64,000 nt of DNA from an uncultured Methylophilaceae bacterium. GTDB lineage: Bacteria > Pseudomonadota > Gammaproteobacteria > Burkholderiales > Methylophilaceae. This document shows positions 1-9,635 of this stretch, piece by piece. Both the position numbers and the translations under genes were made by a program. The stretch spans positions 62,001 to 126,000 of the forward strand of contig CAIQBW010000010.1 of NCBI GenBank assembly GCA_903870165.1, read 5' to 3'. Each line of letters begins with the position of its first letter. Position 1 is the first letter of the stretch. The notes beneath the pieces were generated by a model. The model was not told the origin of the DNA. It did not search any database and was given only the letters and a program-made list of their open reading frames with translations.

Positions 1-173
1 GTCCTGTAGCACTAGTACTAGGGGCTGAGGGGACCGGTTTGCGCCGATTGACTGAAGAAACGTGTGATGCTTTAGTGAGTATTCCAATGTTTGGTAGTGT
101 TGAAAGCTTGAATGTTTCTGTGGCGAGTGGGATTTGTCTTTACGAGGTACGCCGTCAAAGAAGTTTGAAGTAG
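1..173 (+). CDS. rlmB: 23S rRNA (guanosine-2'-O)-methyltransferase RlmB, 3' end only
   Basis: Reading from base 3, the sequence gives 56 codons and a TAG stop at 171-173. The peptide has the C-terminal SPOUT (TrmH-family) signature: [13 protein letters not shown], then [18 protein letters not shown]. The first is the SAM-binding motif 2 region and the second is motif 3, where the trefoil knot binds SAM. RlmB 2'-O-methylates a guanosine of the 23S rRNA peptidyl-transferase loop. The gene starts upstream of the window. The choice of RlmB over other TrmH-like enzymes rests on motif resemblance and on the closeness of the match to RlmB C-termini. Confidence 0.88.
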   Translation, partial: PVALVLGAEGTGLRRLTEETCDALVSIPMFGSVESLNVSVASGICLYEVRRQRSLK

Positions 174-199
174 CTTAATCTTGCTGTTTTAGCTTTATT

Positions 200-232
200 A
201 AAGACCGTTAAAATGTTATTTTAGCGGTCTTT
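200..232 (+). terminator. Hairpin terminator after rlmB
   Basis: The 14-base arm at 200-213 (AAAGACCGTTAAAA) pairs with 219-232 (TTTTAGCGGTCTTT) with a single G-T wobble around a 5-base loop. The stem ends in A/T pairs but the T tract beyond it is short. It lies 27 bases after the rlmB stop and before ndk, so it probably ends the rlmB transcript. Confidence 0.7.
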
Positions 233-263
233 GTGCATTATAGATTTACGACCCATTTTCCTT

Positions 264-294
264 TCTAAATCGCGGTTGGATTTAGAGTTTTTTT
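264..294 (+). terminator. Second terminator-like hairpin just upstream of ndk
   Basis: TCTAAATC at 264-271 pairs perfectly with GATTTAGA at 279-286 around a 7-base loop, followed by a G and seven T. The shape is that of an intrinsic terminator, but it lies only 33 bases before the ndk start. It is either a backup terminator for rlmB or, if ndk transcription starts further upstream, an attenuator in the ndk leader. The stem is AT-rich and therefore weak. Confidence 0.45.
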
Positions 295-327
295 GTTGTT
301 TTGTAATGTTAATTTTTTGGAGTAATT

Positions 328-735
328 ATGGCTTTAGAACGTACTTTATCTATCATCAAACCTGACGCAGTTGCTAAAAACGTGATTGGTCAAATCTACA
401 CACGCTTTGAAAATGCTGGTTTGAAAATCGTTGCAGCTAAAATGGCGCAATTGACTCAAGCTGAAGCTGAAGGATTCTACGCTGTTCATAAAGAGCGCCC
501 TTTCTTTGCTGATTTAGTAAAATTCATGATTTCGGGTCCAGTGATGATTCAAGCGCTTGAAGGCGAAGGCGCTGTATTAAAAAACCGTGATTTGATGGGC
601 GCAACTAACCCTAAAGAAGCTGCTGCTGGCACTATCCGTGCTGACTTTGCTGAAAGCATTGATGCTAACGCTGTTCACGGTTCTGACTCTGCTGAAAACG
701 CAGCAATCGAAATCGCTTACTTCTTCGGTAAGTAA
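328..735 (+). CDS. ndk: Nucleoside diphosphate kinase
   Basis: Ndk transfers the gamma phosphate of ATP to nucleoside diphosphates through a phosphohistidine intermediate, keeping NTP and dNTP pools balanced in the cytoplasm. The 135-residue protein has the expected start ([12 protein letters not shown]), the RPFF segment near residue 57, and the active-site motif NAVHGSDS with the catalytic His at 117. The length is a few residues below the usual 140-143. A GGAG ribosome-binding site lies about 6 bases before the ATG. It stands 9 bases upstream of rlmN, suggesting co-transcription. Confidence 0.97.
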   Translation: MALERTLSIIKPDAVAKNVIGQIYTRFENAGLKIVAAKMAQLTQAEAEGFYAVHKERPFFADLVKFMISGPVMIQALEGEGAVLKNRDLMGATNPKEAAAGTIRADFAESIDANAVHGSDSAENAAIEIAYFFGK

Positions 736-744
736 TTGTAGTTC

Positions 745-1842
745 ATGATCAATCTGCTCGATTTTAACCAAGCGCAACTCGCCGATTATTTTGTAGGATT
801 GGGCGAGAAGCCTTTTCGCGCTAAACAATTGATGCGCTGGATGCATCACTTTGGCGTGAATGATTTTGAGCAGATGACAGATATCGCTAAATCTCTCCGT
901 GAGAAATTAGCCGCCACGACTACCATCACCCCTCCCAATGTTCAGCTTGAGCAGATTTCTAATGATGGAACTCGCAAGTGGTTGGTGGGTGCTGGTACTG
1001 GCAATGGTGTAGAAACCGTGTTTATTCCAGAAGACGATAGAGGTACTTTGTGTATTTCATCGCAAGTCGGATGCGCCCTTGAATGTACTTTTTGTTCAAC
1101 AGGCCGCCAAGGTTTTAATCGTAATCTCAGCGTGTCTGAGATTATTGGTCAGTTATGGTTAGCCAATCACTCGCTTAGACAAGATCCTGATTACGGCATG
1201 CTCCCAATGAGTGAGCGCATTATCAGCAATGTCGTGATGATGGGCATGGGTGAGCCGCTCACAAATTACGACAACGTTGTGACTGCCATGCAAATTATGT
1301 TGGATGACTCTGCTTATGGATTGAGTCGTCGCCGCGTGACGTTATCCACTAGTGGTGTAGTGCCAGCGATGGATAGACTCAAAGAAGATTGTCCTGTGGC
1401 ATTGGCCGTTTCATTACATGCGCCGAATGATGCTTTGCGTGATGTGATTGTGCCAATTAATAAGAAATATCCGCTTAAAGAGCTTATGGCTGCTTGTCAA
1501 CGCTATTTGATCAAGGCACCACGTGATTTTGTGACCTTTGAATATGTCATGCTTGATGGCGTGAATGACAGCTTTGATCATGCCAAAGAATTATTAAATC
1601 TAGTCAAAGATGTGCCATGTAAATTCAACTTGATTCCATTTAATCCATTCCCAAATAGTGGTTACGAAACATCACGTCCAGATAATATTCGTCGTTTTAG
1701 AGATATTTTGATGCAAGCTGGACATGTTGTGACAACACGCAAAACGCGTGGTGATGATATTGATGCAGCTTGTGGTCAATTAGCAGGGCAGGTGCAGGAT
1801 AAAACTAAAAGAACAACACGTTCTATAGTATTGGAGAGATAG
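745..1842 (+). CDS. rlmN: Dual-specificity 23S rRNA/tRNA adenine-C2 methyltransferase RlmN
   Basis: RlmN is a radical-SAM enzyme that methylates C2 of A2503 in 23S rRNA and of A37 in some tRNAs. The 365-residue protein has the radical-SAM cysteine triad C110-x3-C114-x2-C117 ([12 protein letters not shown]). It has the GMGEPL motif for SAM binding in the middle and a C-terminal [13 protein letters not shown] segment that carries the methyl-accepting cysteine. It is followed after 2 bases by pilW, the order usual in beta- and gammaproteobacteria. Confidence 0.97.
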   Translation: MINLLDFNQAQLADYFVGLGEKPFRAKQLMRWMHHFGVNDFEQMTDIAKSLREKLAATTTITPPNVQLEQISNDGTRKWLVGAGTGNGVETVFIPEDDRGTLCISSQVGCALECTFCSTGRQGFNRNLSVSEIIGQLWLANHSLRQDPDYGMLPMSERIISNVVMMGMGEPLTNYDNVVTAMQIMLDDSAYGLSRRRVTLSTSGVVPAMDRLKEDCPVALAVSLHAPNDALRDVIVPINKKYPLKELMAACQRYLIKAPRDFVTFEYVMLDGVNDSFDHAKELLNLVKDVPCKFNLIPFNPFPNSGYETSRPDNIRRFRDILMQAGHVVTTRKTRGDDIDAACGQLAGQVQDKTKRTTRSIVLER

Positions 1843-1844
1843 GC

Positions 1845-2591
1845 ATGCGCCATTATTTAGCATTGTTTGTTTTATTTTTGACTGCTTGCGTTACCCAGCA
1901 AGGGTCTCGTGCAGGATCTGCCGAGTCAAACAAACATGAAAGTGCGCGCATTCATGCGGAACTAGGCTCTGGCTATTATCAACAAAACCAAATGGCTGTA
2001 GCGCTGGAAGAATTTACTAAGTCTATTGAATTTGATCCTACTTACTCATCTGGATTTAACGGCTTAGCCATGACTTATGCTGCAATTAAGGAAGACACAA
2101 AAGCTGAGATCAACTTCAAAAAGTCGATTGCCTTAGATGTAAAAAACTCGGAAGCGCATAACAACTATGGCTCGTTCCTTTGCTCACGTAACCGTTTTGA
2201 CGAGTCTATTGTGCAGTTTCAAGAGGCCGCTAATAACCCATTGTATGTTACGCCTTTTGTCGCATACACAAATGCTGGCTATTGTTCACTTAAGAAATCC
2301 GATGTGAATGGTGCTGAGCAATTTTTCAGCTTAGCGCTGCAATATCAACCTTTATTACATAATGCGGCATATCAGCTTGCAAAGATTTACTTTGATAAAA
2401 AGCAATACGTCCGTGCTCAACAGACGATGAGTAATGCATTAGCAAACAACCCTACGCCTGAAATGCTATGGTTAGGGGTGCGAGTAGAGCGTCAATTAGG
2501 CAATAAAGATGCGGAATCAAGCTATGCGCTTGAGCTGAGGAGAAATTATCCTGATGCGCCGCAAACACAATCCTTATTATCTGGGAGTTGA
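1845..2591 (+). CDS. pilW: Type IV pilus biogenesis/stability lipoprotein PilW (PilF-like TPR protein)
   Basis: PilW/PilF is an outer-membrane lipoprotein that helps the secretin PilQ assemble. The 248-residue sequence begins with a lipoprotein signal (MRHYLALFVLFLTACVTQQ, lipobox LTAC with Cys15). It continues as tandem TPR repeats, visible as SAESNKHESARIHAELGSGY, then DPTYSSGFNGLAMTYAAI and NSEAHNNYGSFLCSRNRFDES. Its place between rlmN and rodZ is typical. The stop overlaps the rodZ start. Whether this strain makes type IV pili cannot be judged from this window. Confidence 0.88.
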   Translation: MRHYLALFVLFLTACVTQQGSRAGSAESNKHESARIHAELGSGYYQQNQMAVALEEFTKSIEFDPTYSSGFNGLAMTYAAIKEDTKAEINFKKSIALDVKNSEAHNNYGSFLCSRNRFDESIVQFQEAANNPLYVTPFVAYTNAGYCSLKKSDVNGAEQFFSLALQYQPLLHNAAYQLAKIYFDKKQYVRAQQTMSNALANNPTPEMLWLGVRVERQLGNKDAESSYALELRRNYPDAPQTQSLLSGS

Positions 2592-3535
2592 TGATGGATC
2601 AAGAGGCGGTTAGTCACTCGTTAATCGGAGCAGTCTTGCGTGATGCAAGAGAGGCGCAAAAATTAAGTGTCGAGGAAGTTTGTTCGCGTTTACGTTTAAG
2701 CGATCAACAAATCAATGCCTTAGAGTCTGATGATTTTAGTGTCTTTGGTAGTGCGATATTTGCACGAGGATTTATTAAGGGTTATGCAAAGATTTTGAAT
2801 CTGGATTCTCAGCCTTTGCTTGATGCGCATCTTAGAATGTTCCCGCAGGACCAATCACAATCCATTACTTACAAAGCTGATGCCATTGTTAAGTCAGGCG
2901 ATAGTAATTTTAGTAAGTTTGCAGTATTAGTTTTAGGTGGTTTATTAATTGTTGCTGTGATTGTATGGGTAGCCTATAAGATTTGGGCTTATCAAAGCAA
3001 CACTAATGCAGTCGATGATCAAACGCCAGTGGTTAGTGTTGAACATAGTGCAACATCAGAACCTTTGCCAGAAGCTGCCTTGCCCGCTGCCGAGCGTGAA
3101 ACTCAAGCCAATGATGAATCTATAGTTACTGAAATTGCTTTGCCCAAAGCTAAGGAAACTATCGATGTAACACCAAAGTCAGATGTTAAATCTCCAACTG
3201 AAAAGCCTAAAGATCCAGCCCAGGCTGTTGATTCACTGAAGTCTGATTCAGCAAAATCCGAACTTGTTAAAACACAAACTGTTGCGGCTGGATCTGTCAA
3301 AGTTAAGCTTGTGCTAACGGGTTCATCCTGGATTGGAGTGCAGGATAAAAATGGTAAAACTGTATTTAGTAAATTAGCCAAAGCAGGCACTGAAGAGTAT
3401 GTGGAGGGCGTTCCACCACTTAAATTCCATATCGGTAATGCAAGTGCTACTCAAGTGATTTTTAATGGTGAAACGATTGATTTGGCGCCAAGCACCTATA
3501 ACAATATGGCGCGTATTGCGGTGGGTGAGCATTAA
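2591..3535 (+). CDS. rodZ: RodZ-like cytoskeletal/helix-turn-helix membrane protein
   Basis: RodZ links MreB filaments to the cell-wall elongation machinery. The protein has an N-terminal Xre-type helix-turn-helix (about residues 8-75, with [19 protein letters not shown] and [11 protein letters not shown]). A single membrane segment follows near 110-135 ([20 protein letters not shown]), then a long Lys/Glu/Pro/Ser-rich periplasmic linker and a C-terminal DUF4115 domain starting near [16 protein letters not shown]. Two adjacent ATG codons (2591 and 2594) and a TTG at 2588 could start it; the ATG overlapping the pilW stop is used here. It overlaps ispG by one base. Confidence 0.88.
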   Translation: MMDQEAVSHSLIGAVLRDAREAQKLSVEEVCSRLRLSDQQINALESDDFSVFGSAIFARGFIKGYAKILNLDSQPLLDAHLRMFPQDQSQSITYKADAIVKSGDSNFSKFAVLVLGGLLIVAVIVWVAYKIWAYQSNTNAVDDQTPVVSVEHSATSEPLPEAALPAAERETQANDESIVTEIALPKAKETIDVTPKSDVKSPTEKPKDPAQAVDSLKSDSAKSELVKTQTVAAGSVKVKLVLTGSSWIGVQDKNGKTVFSKLAKAGTEEYVEGVPPLKFHIGNASATQVIFNGETIDLAPSTYNNMARIAVGEH

Positions 3536-4812
3536 TGAGTGTTTCAAATTCACGTCTTGCTAGACGCGCTTGCCAGCAAGTCTTGATAGGCAACATTGCT
3601 GTTGGCGGAAATGCGCCTGTCGTTGTTCAGTCTATGACCAATACAGATACAGCAGATGCTGTTTCAACAGTAAAGCAAATTATTGAGCTATGGCAAGCAG
3701 GCTCAGAGATTGTGCGTGTTACTGTTAATTCCCCTGAAGCCGCGGCGCAAGTTGCTAGTATTCGCCAGCAACTTGACGCACAAGGTTGTTCAGTGCCGCT
3801 CGTTGGAGATTTCCATTACAACGGTCACAAATTATTGAGTGCCTATCCAGATTGTGCCGCAGCCTTAGCGAAGTACCGTATAAATCCAGGCAACGTTGGT
3901 AAGGGTTCTAAGCGAGACGACCAATTTTCGGCCATGATAGAAACTGCTATTCAATACGATAAGCCCGTGCGTATCGGTGTGAATTGGGGCAGTTTAGACC
4001 AAGAAAAAATGGCGAAGATGATGGATGCAAATGCTAAATCTTCAAATCCTTTGTCATCTGATGCATTAATGCGTGAAGCGTTAATTCAATCTGCGTTGGA
4101 AAGTGCTGAGCAAGCAGAATGTATAGGTTTGGCGCACGATAAAATCATCATTTCATGTAAGGTGAGCGATGTGCAAGACTTAGTGCTTGTATATCGTGAT
4201 TTGGCTAAGCGTTGCGACTATCCATTGCATTTAGGCCTCACTGAAGCTGGTATGGGCTCTAAAGGGATTGTTGCTTCAACCGCTGCACTTTCATTACTTT
4301 TGCAAGAAGGCATTGGCGATACCATTCGTGTTAGTTTGACACCAGAGCCGGGTGAGTCTCGCACTAAAGAAGTGGTTGTGGCGCAAGAAATTTTGCAAAC
4401 AATGGGAATTCGCTCATTTACGCCTTTGGTCACCGCTTGCCCTGGCTGTGGTCGCACCACATCGACTTACTTTCAAGAGTTGGCACAAGATATTCAGCGT
4501 TATTTGCGTGAGCAGATGCCTGTTTGGCGGAAGCAATATCCTGGTGTTGAGTCCATGAGTGTTGCTGTAATGGGCTGTGTTGTTAATGGCCCAGGCGAGT
4601 CAAAATTGGCCAACATAGGTATCAGTTTGCCGGGTATAGGTGAGGTGCCAGTCGCTCCCGTGTTTGTCGATGGTGAAAAGACGGTTACGCTTAAAGGCGA
4701 CGCTATAGCGCAAGAGTTTCAATCTATCGTTGAACAGTATGTTGCACAAAATTACGCCGAAGGTGGCAAATTGCGCACTCAATCAAAAACCATTCAGATT
4801 CACTCAATTTAA
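3535..4812 (+). CDS. ispG: 4-hydroxy-3-methylbut-2-en-1-yl diphosphate synthase (IspG/GcpE)
   Basis: IspG is the [4Fe-4S] enzyme that converts MEcPP to HMBPP, the penultimate step of the MEP isoprenoid pathway. The 425-residue protein shows [14 protein letters not shown] near the N-terminus and the cluster ligands in CPGCGRTTS (C302, C305) and GCVVNGPGE (C348). The N-terminal TIM barrel and the C-terminal reductase-like domain are both complete. The start ATG overlaps the rodZ stop, so the two are translationally coupled. dxr of the same pathway lies at 52988. Confidence 0.97.
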   Translation: MSVSNSRLARRACQQVLIGNIAVGGNAPVVVQSMTNTDTADAVSTVKQIIELWQAGSEIVRVTVNSPEAAAQVASIRQQLDAQGCSVPLVGDFHYNGHKLLSAYPDCAAALAKYRINPGNVGKGSKRDDQFSAMIETAIQYDKPVRIGVNWGSLDQEKMAKMMDANAKSSNPLSSDALMREALIQSALESAEQAECIGLAHDKIIISCKVSDVQDLVLVYRDLAKRCDYPLHLGLTEAGMGSKGIVASTAALSLLLQEGIGDTIRVSLTPEPGESRTKEVVVAQEILQTMGIRSFTPLVTACPGCGRTTSTYFQELAQDIQRYLREQMPVWRKQYPGVESMSVAVMGCVVNGPGESKLANIGISLPGIGEVPVAPVFVDGEKTVTLKGDAIAQEFQSIVEQYVAQNYAEGGKLRTQSKTIQIHSI

Positions 4813-4830
4813 TCACACGCTTAAGTATTT

Positions 4831-6105
4831 ATGACGCAACAAACTAAAAACACTAAATTTCAAAGCATCAAGGGCTTTTACGACATCCTGCCTGAAATGA
4901 CGCCGCTATGGCAAAAGCTTGAAGACACAGCGCGTTTGGTGCTTAGCCAATATGGTTACCGCAATATTCGTATGCCTATCGTTGAACCTACAGACTTGTT
5001 TATTCGTAGTGTTGGTGAACACACGGATATCGTTGAAAAAGAAATGTACTCATGGGAGGACGCATTGAATGGTGACAAACTTACTTTACGCCCGGAGGGC
5101 ACTGCCGGATGTGTAAGAGCTGTCGTTGAGCACAGTCTTACCTACAATGGTCCGCAACGCCTTTGGTATACAGGTCCGATGTTTAGACACGAAAACGTTC
5201 AAAAAGGACGCCAACGTCAATTCCATCAAATCGGAGTGGAAGCCTTTGGGTTTGAGGGGCCTGATGTTGATGCAGAACAAATCATTTTACTAGCGCGATT
5301 GTGGAAAGCGCTTGGCATTGCTGACGTTGAGTTACAGCTCAATAGCATAGGTGATGCGGAGGAGCGTGCGGAATTTAGAAAATCATTAATTACTTACTTT
5401 GAGCAACATGCAGATTTGCTTGATGAGGATGCAAAACGTCGATTACATAGCAATCCGCTCCGTATTTTGGATAGTAAAAACCCTCGTATGCAAGAGATGA
5501 TAGAAGGTGCGCCCAAACTTATCGATCACTTGGGTGATGAAACTCGCGCGCACTTTGTTGGTCTGTGTAAAAGATTAGACGCTGTTGGTATTGCCTATAA
5601 ACTCAATTCTAGACTGGTGCGCGGTTTGGACTATTACAACCGCACCGTATTTGAATGGGTGACGACCAAGCTTGGTAGCCAAGGCACGATTGCTGGCGGC
5701 GGTCGTTACGACAGCTTAGTAGCTCGTTTGGGCGGTGATACAACACCAGCTTGTGGTTTTGGTATTGGCTTGGAGCGCGTATTTTTGTTGATGCAAGAGT
5801 ATGGCGTGAGTGCCGAATCTAACCCTGATGCATACTTAGTGAACGTGGGTGGGTTAGCTCAAGCAGCTTCAGCGATGATTGCTGAAGCTTTACGTGACGC
5901 AGGTTTATCAGTCGTTGTTCATGCTGGTGGTGGTAGCTTTAAGTCGCAAATGAAAAAGGCTGATAAAAGTGGTGCGCGATTTGCACTGATTTTAGGTGAT
6001 GATGAAGTACAAGCGAATGAAATTGCAGTAAAACCGATGTTAGGTGCGGGTGAACAAGTGAAAGTGGACTTGGCACAAGCGATTATTTTATTAAAAACGC
6101 ATTAA
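4831..6105 (+). CDS. hisS: Histidyl-tRNA synthetase
   Basis: HisS charges tRNA-His. The 424-residue class II synthetase opens with [10 protein letters not shown]. It carries motif 2 ([27 protein letters not shown] region), the histidine-A motif [15 protein letters not shown], motif 3 ([12 protein letters not shown]) and a C-terminal anticodon-binding domain. It follows ispG after 18 bases, as in many proteobacteria. The paralogue HisZ, which lacks the anticodon domain and works in histidine biosynthesis, is at 36003. Confidence 0.97.
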   Translation: MTQQTKNTKFQSIKGFYDILPEMTPLWQKLEDTARLVLSQYGYRNIRMPIVEPTDLFIRSVGEHTDIVEKEMYSWEDALNGDKLTLRPEGTAGCVRAVVEHSLTYNGPQRLWYTGPMFRHENVQKGRQRQFHQIGVEAFGFEGPDVDAEQIILLARLWKALGIADVELQLNSIGDAEERAEFRKSLITYFEQHADLLDEDAKRRLHSNPLRILDSKNPRMQEMIEGAPKLIDHLGDETRAHFVGLCKRLDAVGIAYKLNSRLVRGLDYYNRTVFEWVTTKLGSQGTIAGGGRYDSLVARLGGDTTPACGFGIGLERVFLLMQEYGVSAESNPDAYLVNVGGLAQAASAMIAEALRDAGLSVVVHAGGGSFKSQMKKADKSGARFALILGDDEVQANEIAVKPMLGAGEQVKVDLAQAIILLKTH

Positions 6106-6114
6106 ATAGGTGAT

Positions 6115-6954
6115 ATGGCCGAACTCCTTAAGATTGAAGAACTGACAATTTGCCCAGCTAATTCGACTAGTCGCATGCTGGTCAGTAATGTGTCGTTTTC
6201 AATTGAGCCAGGCAAGACCACTTGCGTGGTGGGGGAGTCGGGGAGTGGTAAGAGCTTAACAGCACTTTCAGTGATGGGCTTGTTATCAAAACAATTAGTC
6301 AGAACAAATGGTCGAGTTTTATTTCAAGGCAAAGATTTAGCGGACTTAAGTGCTGAAGAAATGCGCAAAGTTCGTGGTCGCCAAATCGGCATGATATTTC
6401 AGGAACCAATGACCTCACTCAACCCTGTGTTGACGATAGGTTTTCAAATAGGCGAGCCGCTCACTGTCCATTTAGGGCTTAAAGGTGATGCATTAAAAGC
6501 AAAAGTGGCTGCGTTGCTAGAACAGGTAGGCATTCCAGCCCATCGTGCCAATAGCTATCCAGATGAGTTATCTGGTGGTCAAAGACAGCGTGTGATGATT
6601 GCGATGAGTATTGCTTGCGAGCCTCTGATGTTGATTGCGGACGAGCCAACAACAGCGCTAGATGTAACAGTTCAGGCGCAGATTTTAAGTTTGCTCGACA
6701 ATCTAAAAACTAGCATGAACATGGGAATGTTGCTCATCACCCATGATTTTGGCGTTGTAGCAGATGTAGCTGACGATGTTGTTGTGATGTTCCGCGGCGA
6801 AGTAGTTGAGGCTGGGTCAGTTTCTCAAGTCTTAAGTAAGCCTAAGCATCCATATACAAAAGCTTTGTTGGATTGTGTGCCAGATGCTGAAGGAAAAAAG
6901 CCACTGAAGCCGATTGATTATGCGTGGCTTAACAATGAACAGGTGCCAGCATGA
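6115..6954 (+). CDS. ABC transporter ATP-binding protein, OppD/DppD (N-half of YejF) type
   Basis: This is an ATPase subunit of a peptide/nickel-type ABC importer. The 279 residues contain Walker A GESGSGKS, the Q-loop FQEPMTSLNP, the signature LSGGQRQR, Walker B LIADEPTTALD and the switch His in LLITHDFG. The C-terminal extension PKHPYTKALLDCVPD is typical of the oligopeptide-transporter ATPase subfamily. It overlaps the second ATPase gene by 4 bases. No permease or binding-protein gene lies nearby, so the partner membrane subunits must be encoded elsewhere or the pair has another role. The substrate is unknown. Confidence 0.88.
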   Translation: MAELLKIEELTICPANSTSRMLVSNVSFSIEPGKTTCVVGESGSGKSLTALSVMGLLSKQLVRTNGRVLFQGKDLADLSAEEMRKVRGRQIGMIFQEPMTSLNPVLTIGFQIGEPLTVHLGLKGDALKAKVAALLEQVGIPAHRANSYPDELSGGQRQRVMIAMSIACEPLMLIADEPTTALDVTVQAQILSLLDNLKTSMNMGMLLITHDFGVVADVADDVVVMFRGEVVEAGSVSQVLSKPKHPYTKALLDCVPDAEGKKPLKPIDYAWLNNEQVPA

Positions 6955-7754
6955 GTGAGTTTATTTTAAAAGCGCGTGACCTCAATAAATTTTATACGCA
7001 ACGGTCTGGTCGTTTTGGTTTTGGTACGACACAAGTCAAAGCCTTAGATAATGTTAGCTTGGAATTAAGACATGCCAGCACTTTGGCTGTGGTTGGAGAA
7101 TCTGGCAGTGGCAAATCCACGTTAGCGAGATGTCTGTTACAATTGCAACCCTTGGATGGTGGTTCGGTTTTTTTCCAAGGCCGTGATTTGGCAGATTTGC
7201 CCGCAAGTGAATTAAGACGGCAGCGTCGTCATTTGCAAATGATTTTCCAAGACCCGTTTGCATCACTTAACCCTAGAATGAAGGTGGGTGATATTGTAGA
7301 AGAGGGCTTGTTAATTCACGGCTTAGGCAATAAAGATGAGCGTTTCGAAAAAGCATTAAAAATGCTTAAACGTGTTGGATTGGCCGAATCAGATATGAAT
7401 AAATACCCGCATGAGTTTTCAGGCGGGCAGCGTCAGCGAATCGGAATTGCACGTGCTTTGGTACTTGAACCAAAAGTAGTCGTCTGTGATGAACCAGTTT
7501 CCGCGTTGGATGTGTCGATACAAGCGCAGATTTTGTTGTTGTTGAAAGAGTTACAACGGGAGATGTCATTAAGCTATGTCTTCATTAGTCATGATTTGCG
7601 CGTAGTTCGTCATATTGCGGATGAAATAGCGGTGATGCATCAAGGAAAAATTGTTGAGACGGGAAGTATTCAAGCGGTTTATGAATCTCCCAAGCAGCAA
7701 TATACTCAGAACTTGCTTAAAGCGATTCCTGGGCAAAAGAGACATGTAGCATAA
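6951..7754 (+). CDS. ABC transporter ATP-binding protein, OppF/DppF (C-half of YejF) type
   Basis: This is the partner of the preceding ATPase, starting in an ATGA overlap. The 267 residues show GESGSGKS (Walker A), FQDPFASLNPRM (Q-loop, characteristic of OppF-like proteins), FSGGQRQRIGIARAL (signature), VVCDEPVSALD (Walker B) and FISHDLRVVRHI (switch). The C-terminal PKQQYTQNLLKAIP matches the OppD/OppF family. The two together correspond to the halves of the fused YejF protein. Both sit between hisS and yfgM, which are adjacent in E. coli-like order. Confidence 0.88.
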   Translation: MSEFILKARDLNKFYTQRSGRFGFGTTQVKALDNVSLELRHASTLAVVGESGSGKSTLARCLLQLQPLDGGSVFFQGRDLADLPASELRRQRRHLQMIFQDPFASLNPRMKVGDIVEEGLLIHGLGNKDERFEKALKMLKRVGLAESDMNKYPHEFSGGQRQRIGIARALVLEPKVVVCDEPVSALDVSIQAQILLLLKELQREMSLSYVFISHDLRVVRHIADEIAVMHQGKIVETGSIQAVYESPKQQYTQNLLKAIPGQKRHVA

Positions 7755-7825
7755 GAGGCGGCTTTAGGAAATTTGAGCATTTGATTAACAGAATTTAATT
7801 AATAGAAGCAATTTAGGAAATAAGC

Positions 7826-8461
7826 ATGGCATACGATTTAGAAGAACAAGAGCAGTTAGACGAGTTTAAGGCTTGGTGGAAACTGCATGGTCAAAAAGTT
7901 GTGACATTGGTGACAGTTTTGGTAGTTGCATACTTGGGATATCAAGGATGGCACTATTATCAAACTCAACAATCATTGAAGGCTTCTACGCAATATGAAA
8001 ACTTGGTAAAGCTTGATATTGCAGATGCTAAAAACTTAAAAGCAATTCAATCCCTTTCAGGCGAGTTGATGGATAAATACTCAAGCACGCCATATGCAGG
8101 CCGTGCAGCGTTGACTGCGGCTAAAGCTAATTTTCAAGCCAAAGAATTTAAAAGCGCTAAATCACAATTAGAATGGGCGGCTGGACATGCTAAAGAAGAC
8201 GCTATTCAAGCGATGGCATTGCTTGAGTTGGCTTCATTACAAGTGGAAGAAAAAGATTATGCTGGCGCGCTTAAAACGTTGGCTGAAAAGCACACAACAG
8301 GTTTTGATGGCTTGTTTGCTGACCTAAAAGGCGATGTCTTGGTTGCGCAAGGTAAGACTGCAGAAGCGAAAGCAGCTTATAAAGAAGCGCTTGAAAAGCT
8401 TGATGCACAAGGTCATTTAATTAAATTTACACAACATAAATTAGAAGCGCTGGGGAACTAG
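7826..8461 (+). CDS. yfgM: YfgM-like SecYEG ancillary protein (TPR)
   Basis: YfgM is an inner-membrane protein that interacts with the Sec translocon and periplasmic chaperones. The 211-residue protein starts with MAYDLEEQEQLDEFKAWWK, the family N-terminus. A single membrane segment follows near residues 24-42 (VVTLVTVLVVAYLGYQGWHYY), then a periplasmic TPR-like helical domain (GRAALTAAKANFQAKEFKSAKSQL region). An AGGA ribosome-binding site precedes the ATG. Its stop shares one base with the bamB start, and the yfgM-bamB-der order is conserved across proteobacteria. Confidence 0.9.
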   Translation: MAYDLEEQEQLDEFKAWWKLHGQKVVTLVTVLVVAYLGYQGWHYYQTQQSLKASTQYENLVKLDIADAKNLKAIQSLSGELMDKYSSTPYAGRAALTAAKANFQAKEFKSAKSQLEWAAGHAKEDAIQAMALLELASLQVEEKDYAGALKTLAEKHTTGFDGLFADLKGDVLVAQGKTAEAKAAYKEALEKLDAQGHLIKFTQHKLEALGN

Positions 8462-9633
8462 TGTTGAGATTCCTTAAAATAACGTTGCTACTAAGCGTTT
8501 TTGCGCTGAGTGCATGTTCATCTATGACGGATCTAAAAGATGATTTGTCAGAGCGCCTGTTTGGTCGTGAGAGCAATGAAACACCTTCAGAATTAAACGA
8601 GATTAAAACCACTGCGCAAGTGAAAGTGTTATGGAGTGCGCATCTAGGCGATAGTTTTGATGCTGATTTCACAACGGTTTCAGATAACGGCTTTATCTAT
8701 GCTGCAAGTGCCAACGGTGAGCTCGCTAAACTGAGTGTTGCTGATGGCAAACAAGCTTGGCGCATCAATACAGGTGAGCCTATTTCTGGCGGCGTTGGCC
8801 TTGGAGCTAATTTGTTGTTGCTTGGCACAAATAAGGGTTATGTGTTGGCTTATGACTTGTCAGGGAAGTTGCTTTGGAAATCTAAAGTAAGCAGTCAAGT
8901 ATTGAGTGCGCCAAAAGTTGGTTATGATGTTGTCGTCGTGCGCTGCGGTGATAGCCGTATCTATGGGTTAAATGTCGCCGATGGCGCGAGAAAATGGGTG
9001 TATGAACGTGCAACGCCTGCTTTATCCTTGAGGAGTAGTGCTGGCGTAGCCGTTGAAGGGGGTGCGGCTTACGCAGGCTTTGCTGGAGGTAAGCTGATTG
9101 CACTTCGAGTGGAAGATGGTAAAGTAATTTGGGAAGTGTCAGTGGCACAACCTAAAGGCACAACAGAAATTGAGCGTATTGCTGACATTACGAGTTTGCC
9201 AGTAGTGGATGGTAGCTTGGTTTATGCAGTTGCTTATCAAGGAAAAATTGCGGCAATTGATCGTGCCACAGGTCGCATTGCATGGGCGCGTGATATATCA
9301 AGTTATACAGGCTTAGGCGCTGAAGATGCCAAAGTGTTTGTTTCTCATTCTGGAAGCGCAATCTACTCGTTGGATTACAGCACAGGTAAAACTTTCTGGC
9401 GTCAAGGTGATTTAAAACAGCGCCGTGTGACAGCGCCATTGCCTATGGGCAGTTTAATTGCTGTTGGAGATGTTGAAGGTTATGTCCACTTTTTAAGTCG
9501 TGAAGATGGTAGTTTCTCTGCAAGATTGCAGACAGATAATTCTGCGATTATGCCGCAAATGTTAGCTGTAGGTTCTAGCACAGTCGTCGCACAAACCCGT
9601 AAAGGTGGCATTTACGCCATCTCAATTAAGTAG
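8461..9633 (+). CDS. bamB: Outer membrane protein assembly factor BamB
   Basis: BamB is the beta-propeller lipoprotein of the BAM complex that inserts outer-membrane beta-barrels. The 390-residue protein starts at a GTG that overlaps the yfgM stop. It has a lipoprotein signal ([14 protein letters not shown], lipobox LSAC) and repeated PQQ-type propeller blades such as [27 protein letters not shown] and [13 protein letters not shown]. BamA is at 55551 and BamD at 11202, so three BAM subunits are encoded in this window. Confidence 0.95.
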   Translation: MLRFLKITLLLSVFALSACSSMTDLKDDLSERLFGRESNETPSELNEIKTTAQVKVLWSAHLGDSFDADFTTVSDNGFIYAASANGELAKLSVADGKQAWRINTGEPISGGVGLGANLLLLGTNKGYVLAYDLSGKLLWKSKVSSQVLSAPKVGYDVVVVRCGDSRIYGLNVADGARKWVYERATPALSLRSSAGVAVEGGAAYAGFAGGKLIALRVEDGKVIWEVSVAQPKGTTEIERIADITSLPVVDGSLVYAVAYQGKIAAIDRATGRIAWARDISSYTGLGAEDAKVFVSHSGSAIYSLDYSTGKTFWRQGDLKQRRVTAPLPMGSLIAVGDVEGYVHFLSREDGSFSARLQTDNSAIMPQMLAVGSSTVVAQTRKGGIYAISIK

Positions 9634-9635
9634 TT

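Noticed and set aside
7764-7821. Two copies of TTTAGGAAAT in the gap before yfgM
   Set aside because: Ten-base AT-rich repeats are expected by chance here, and the second copy is explained as the yfgM ribosome-binding site.
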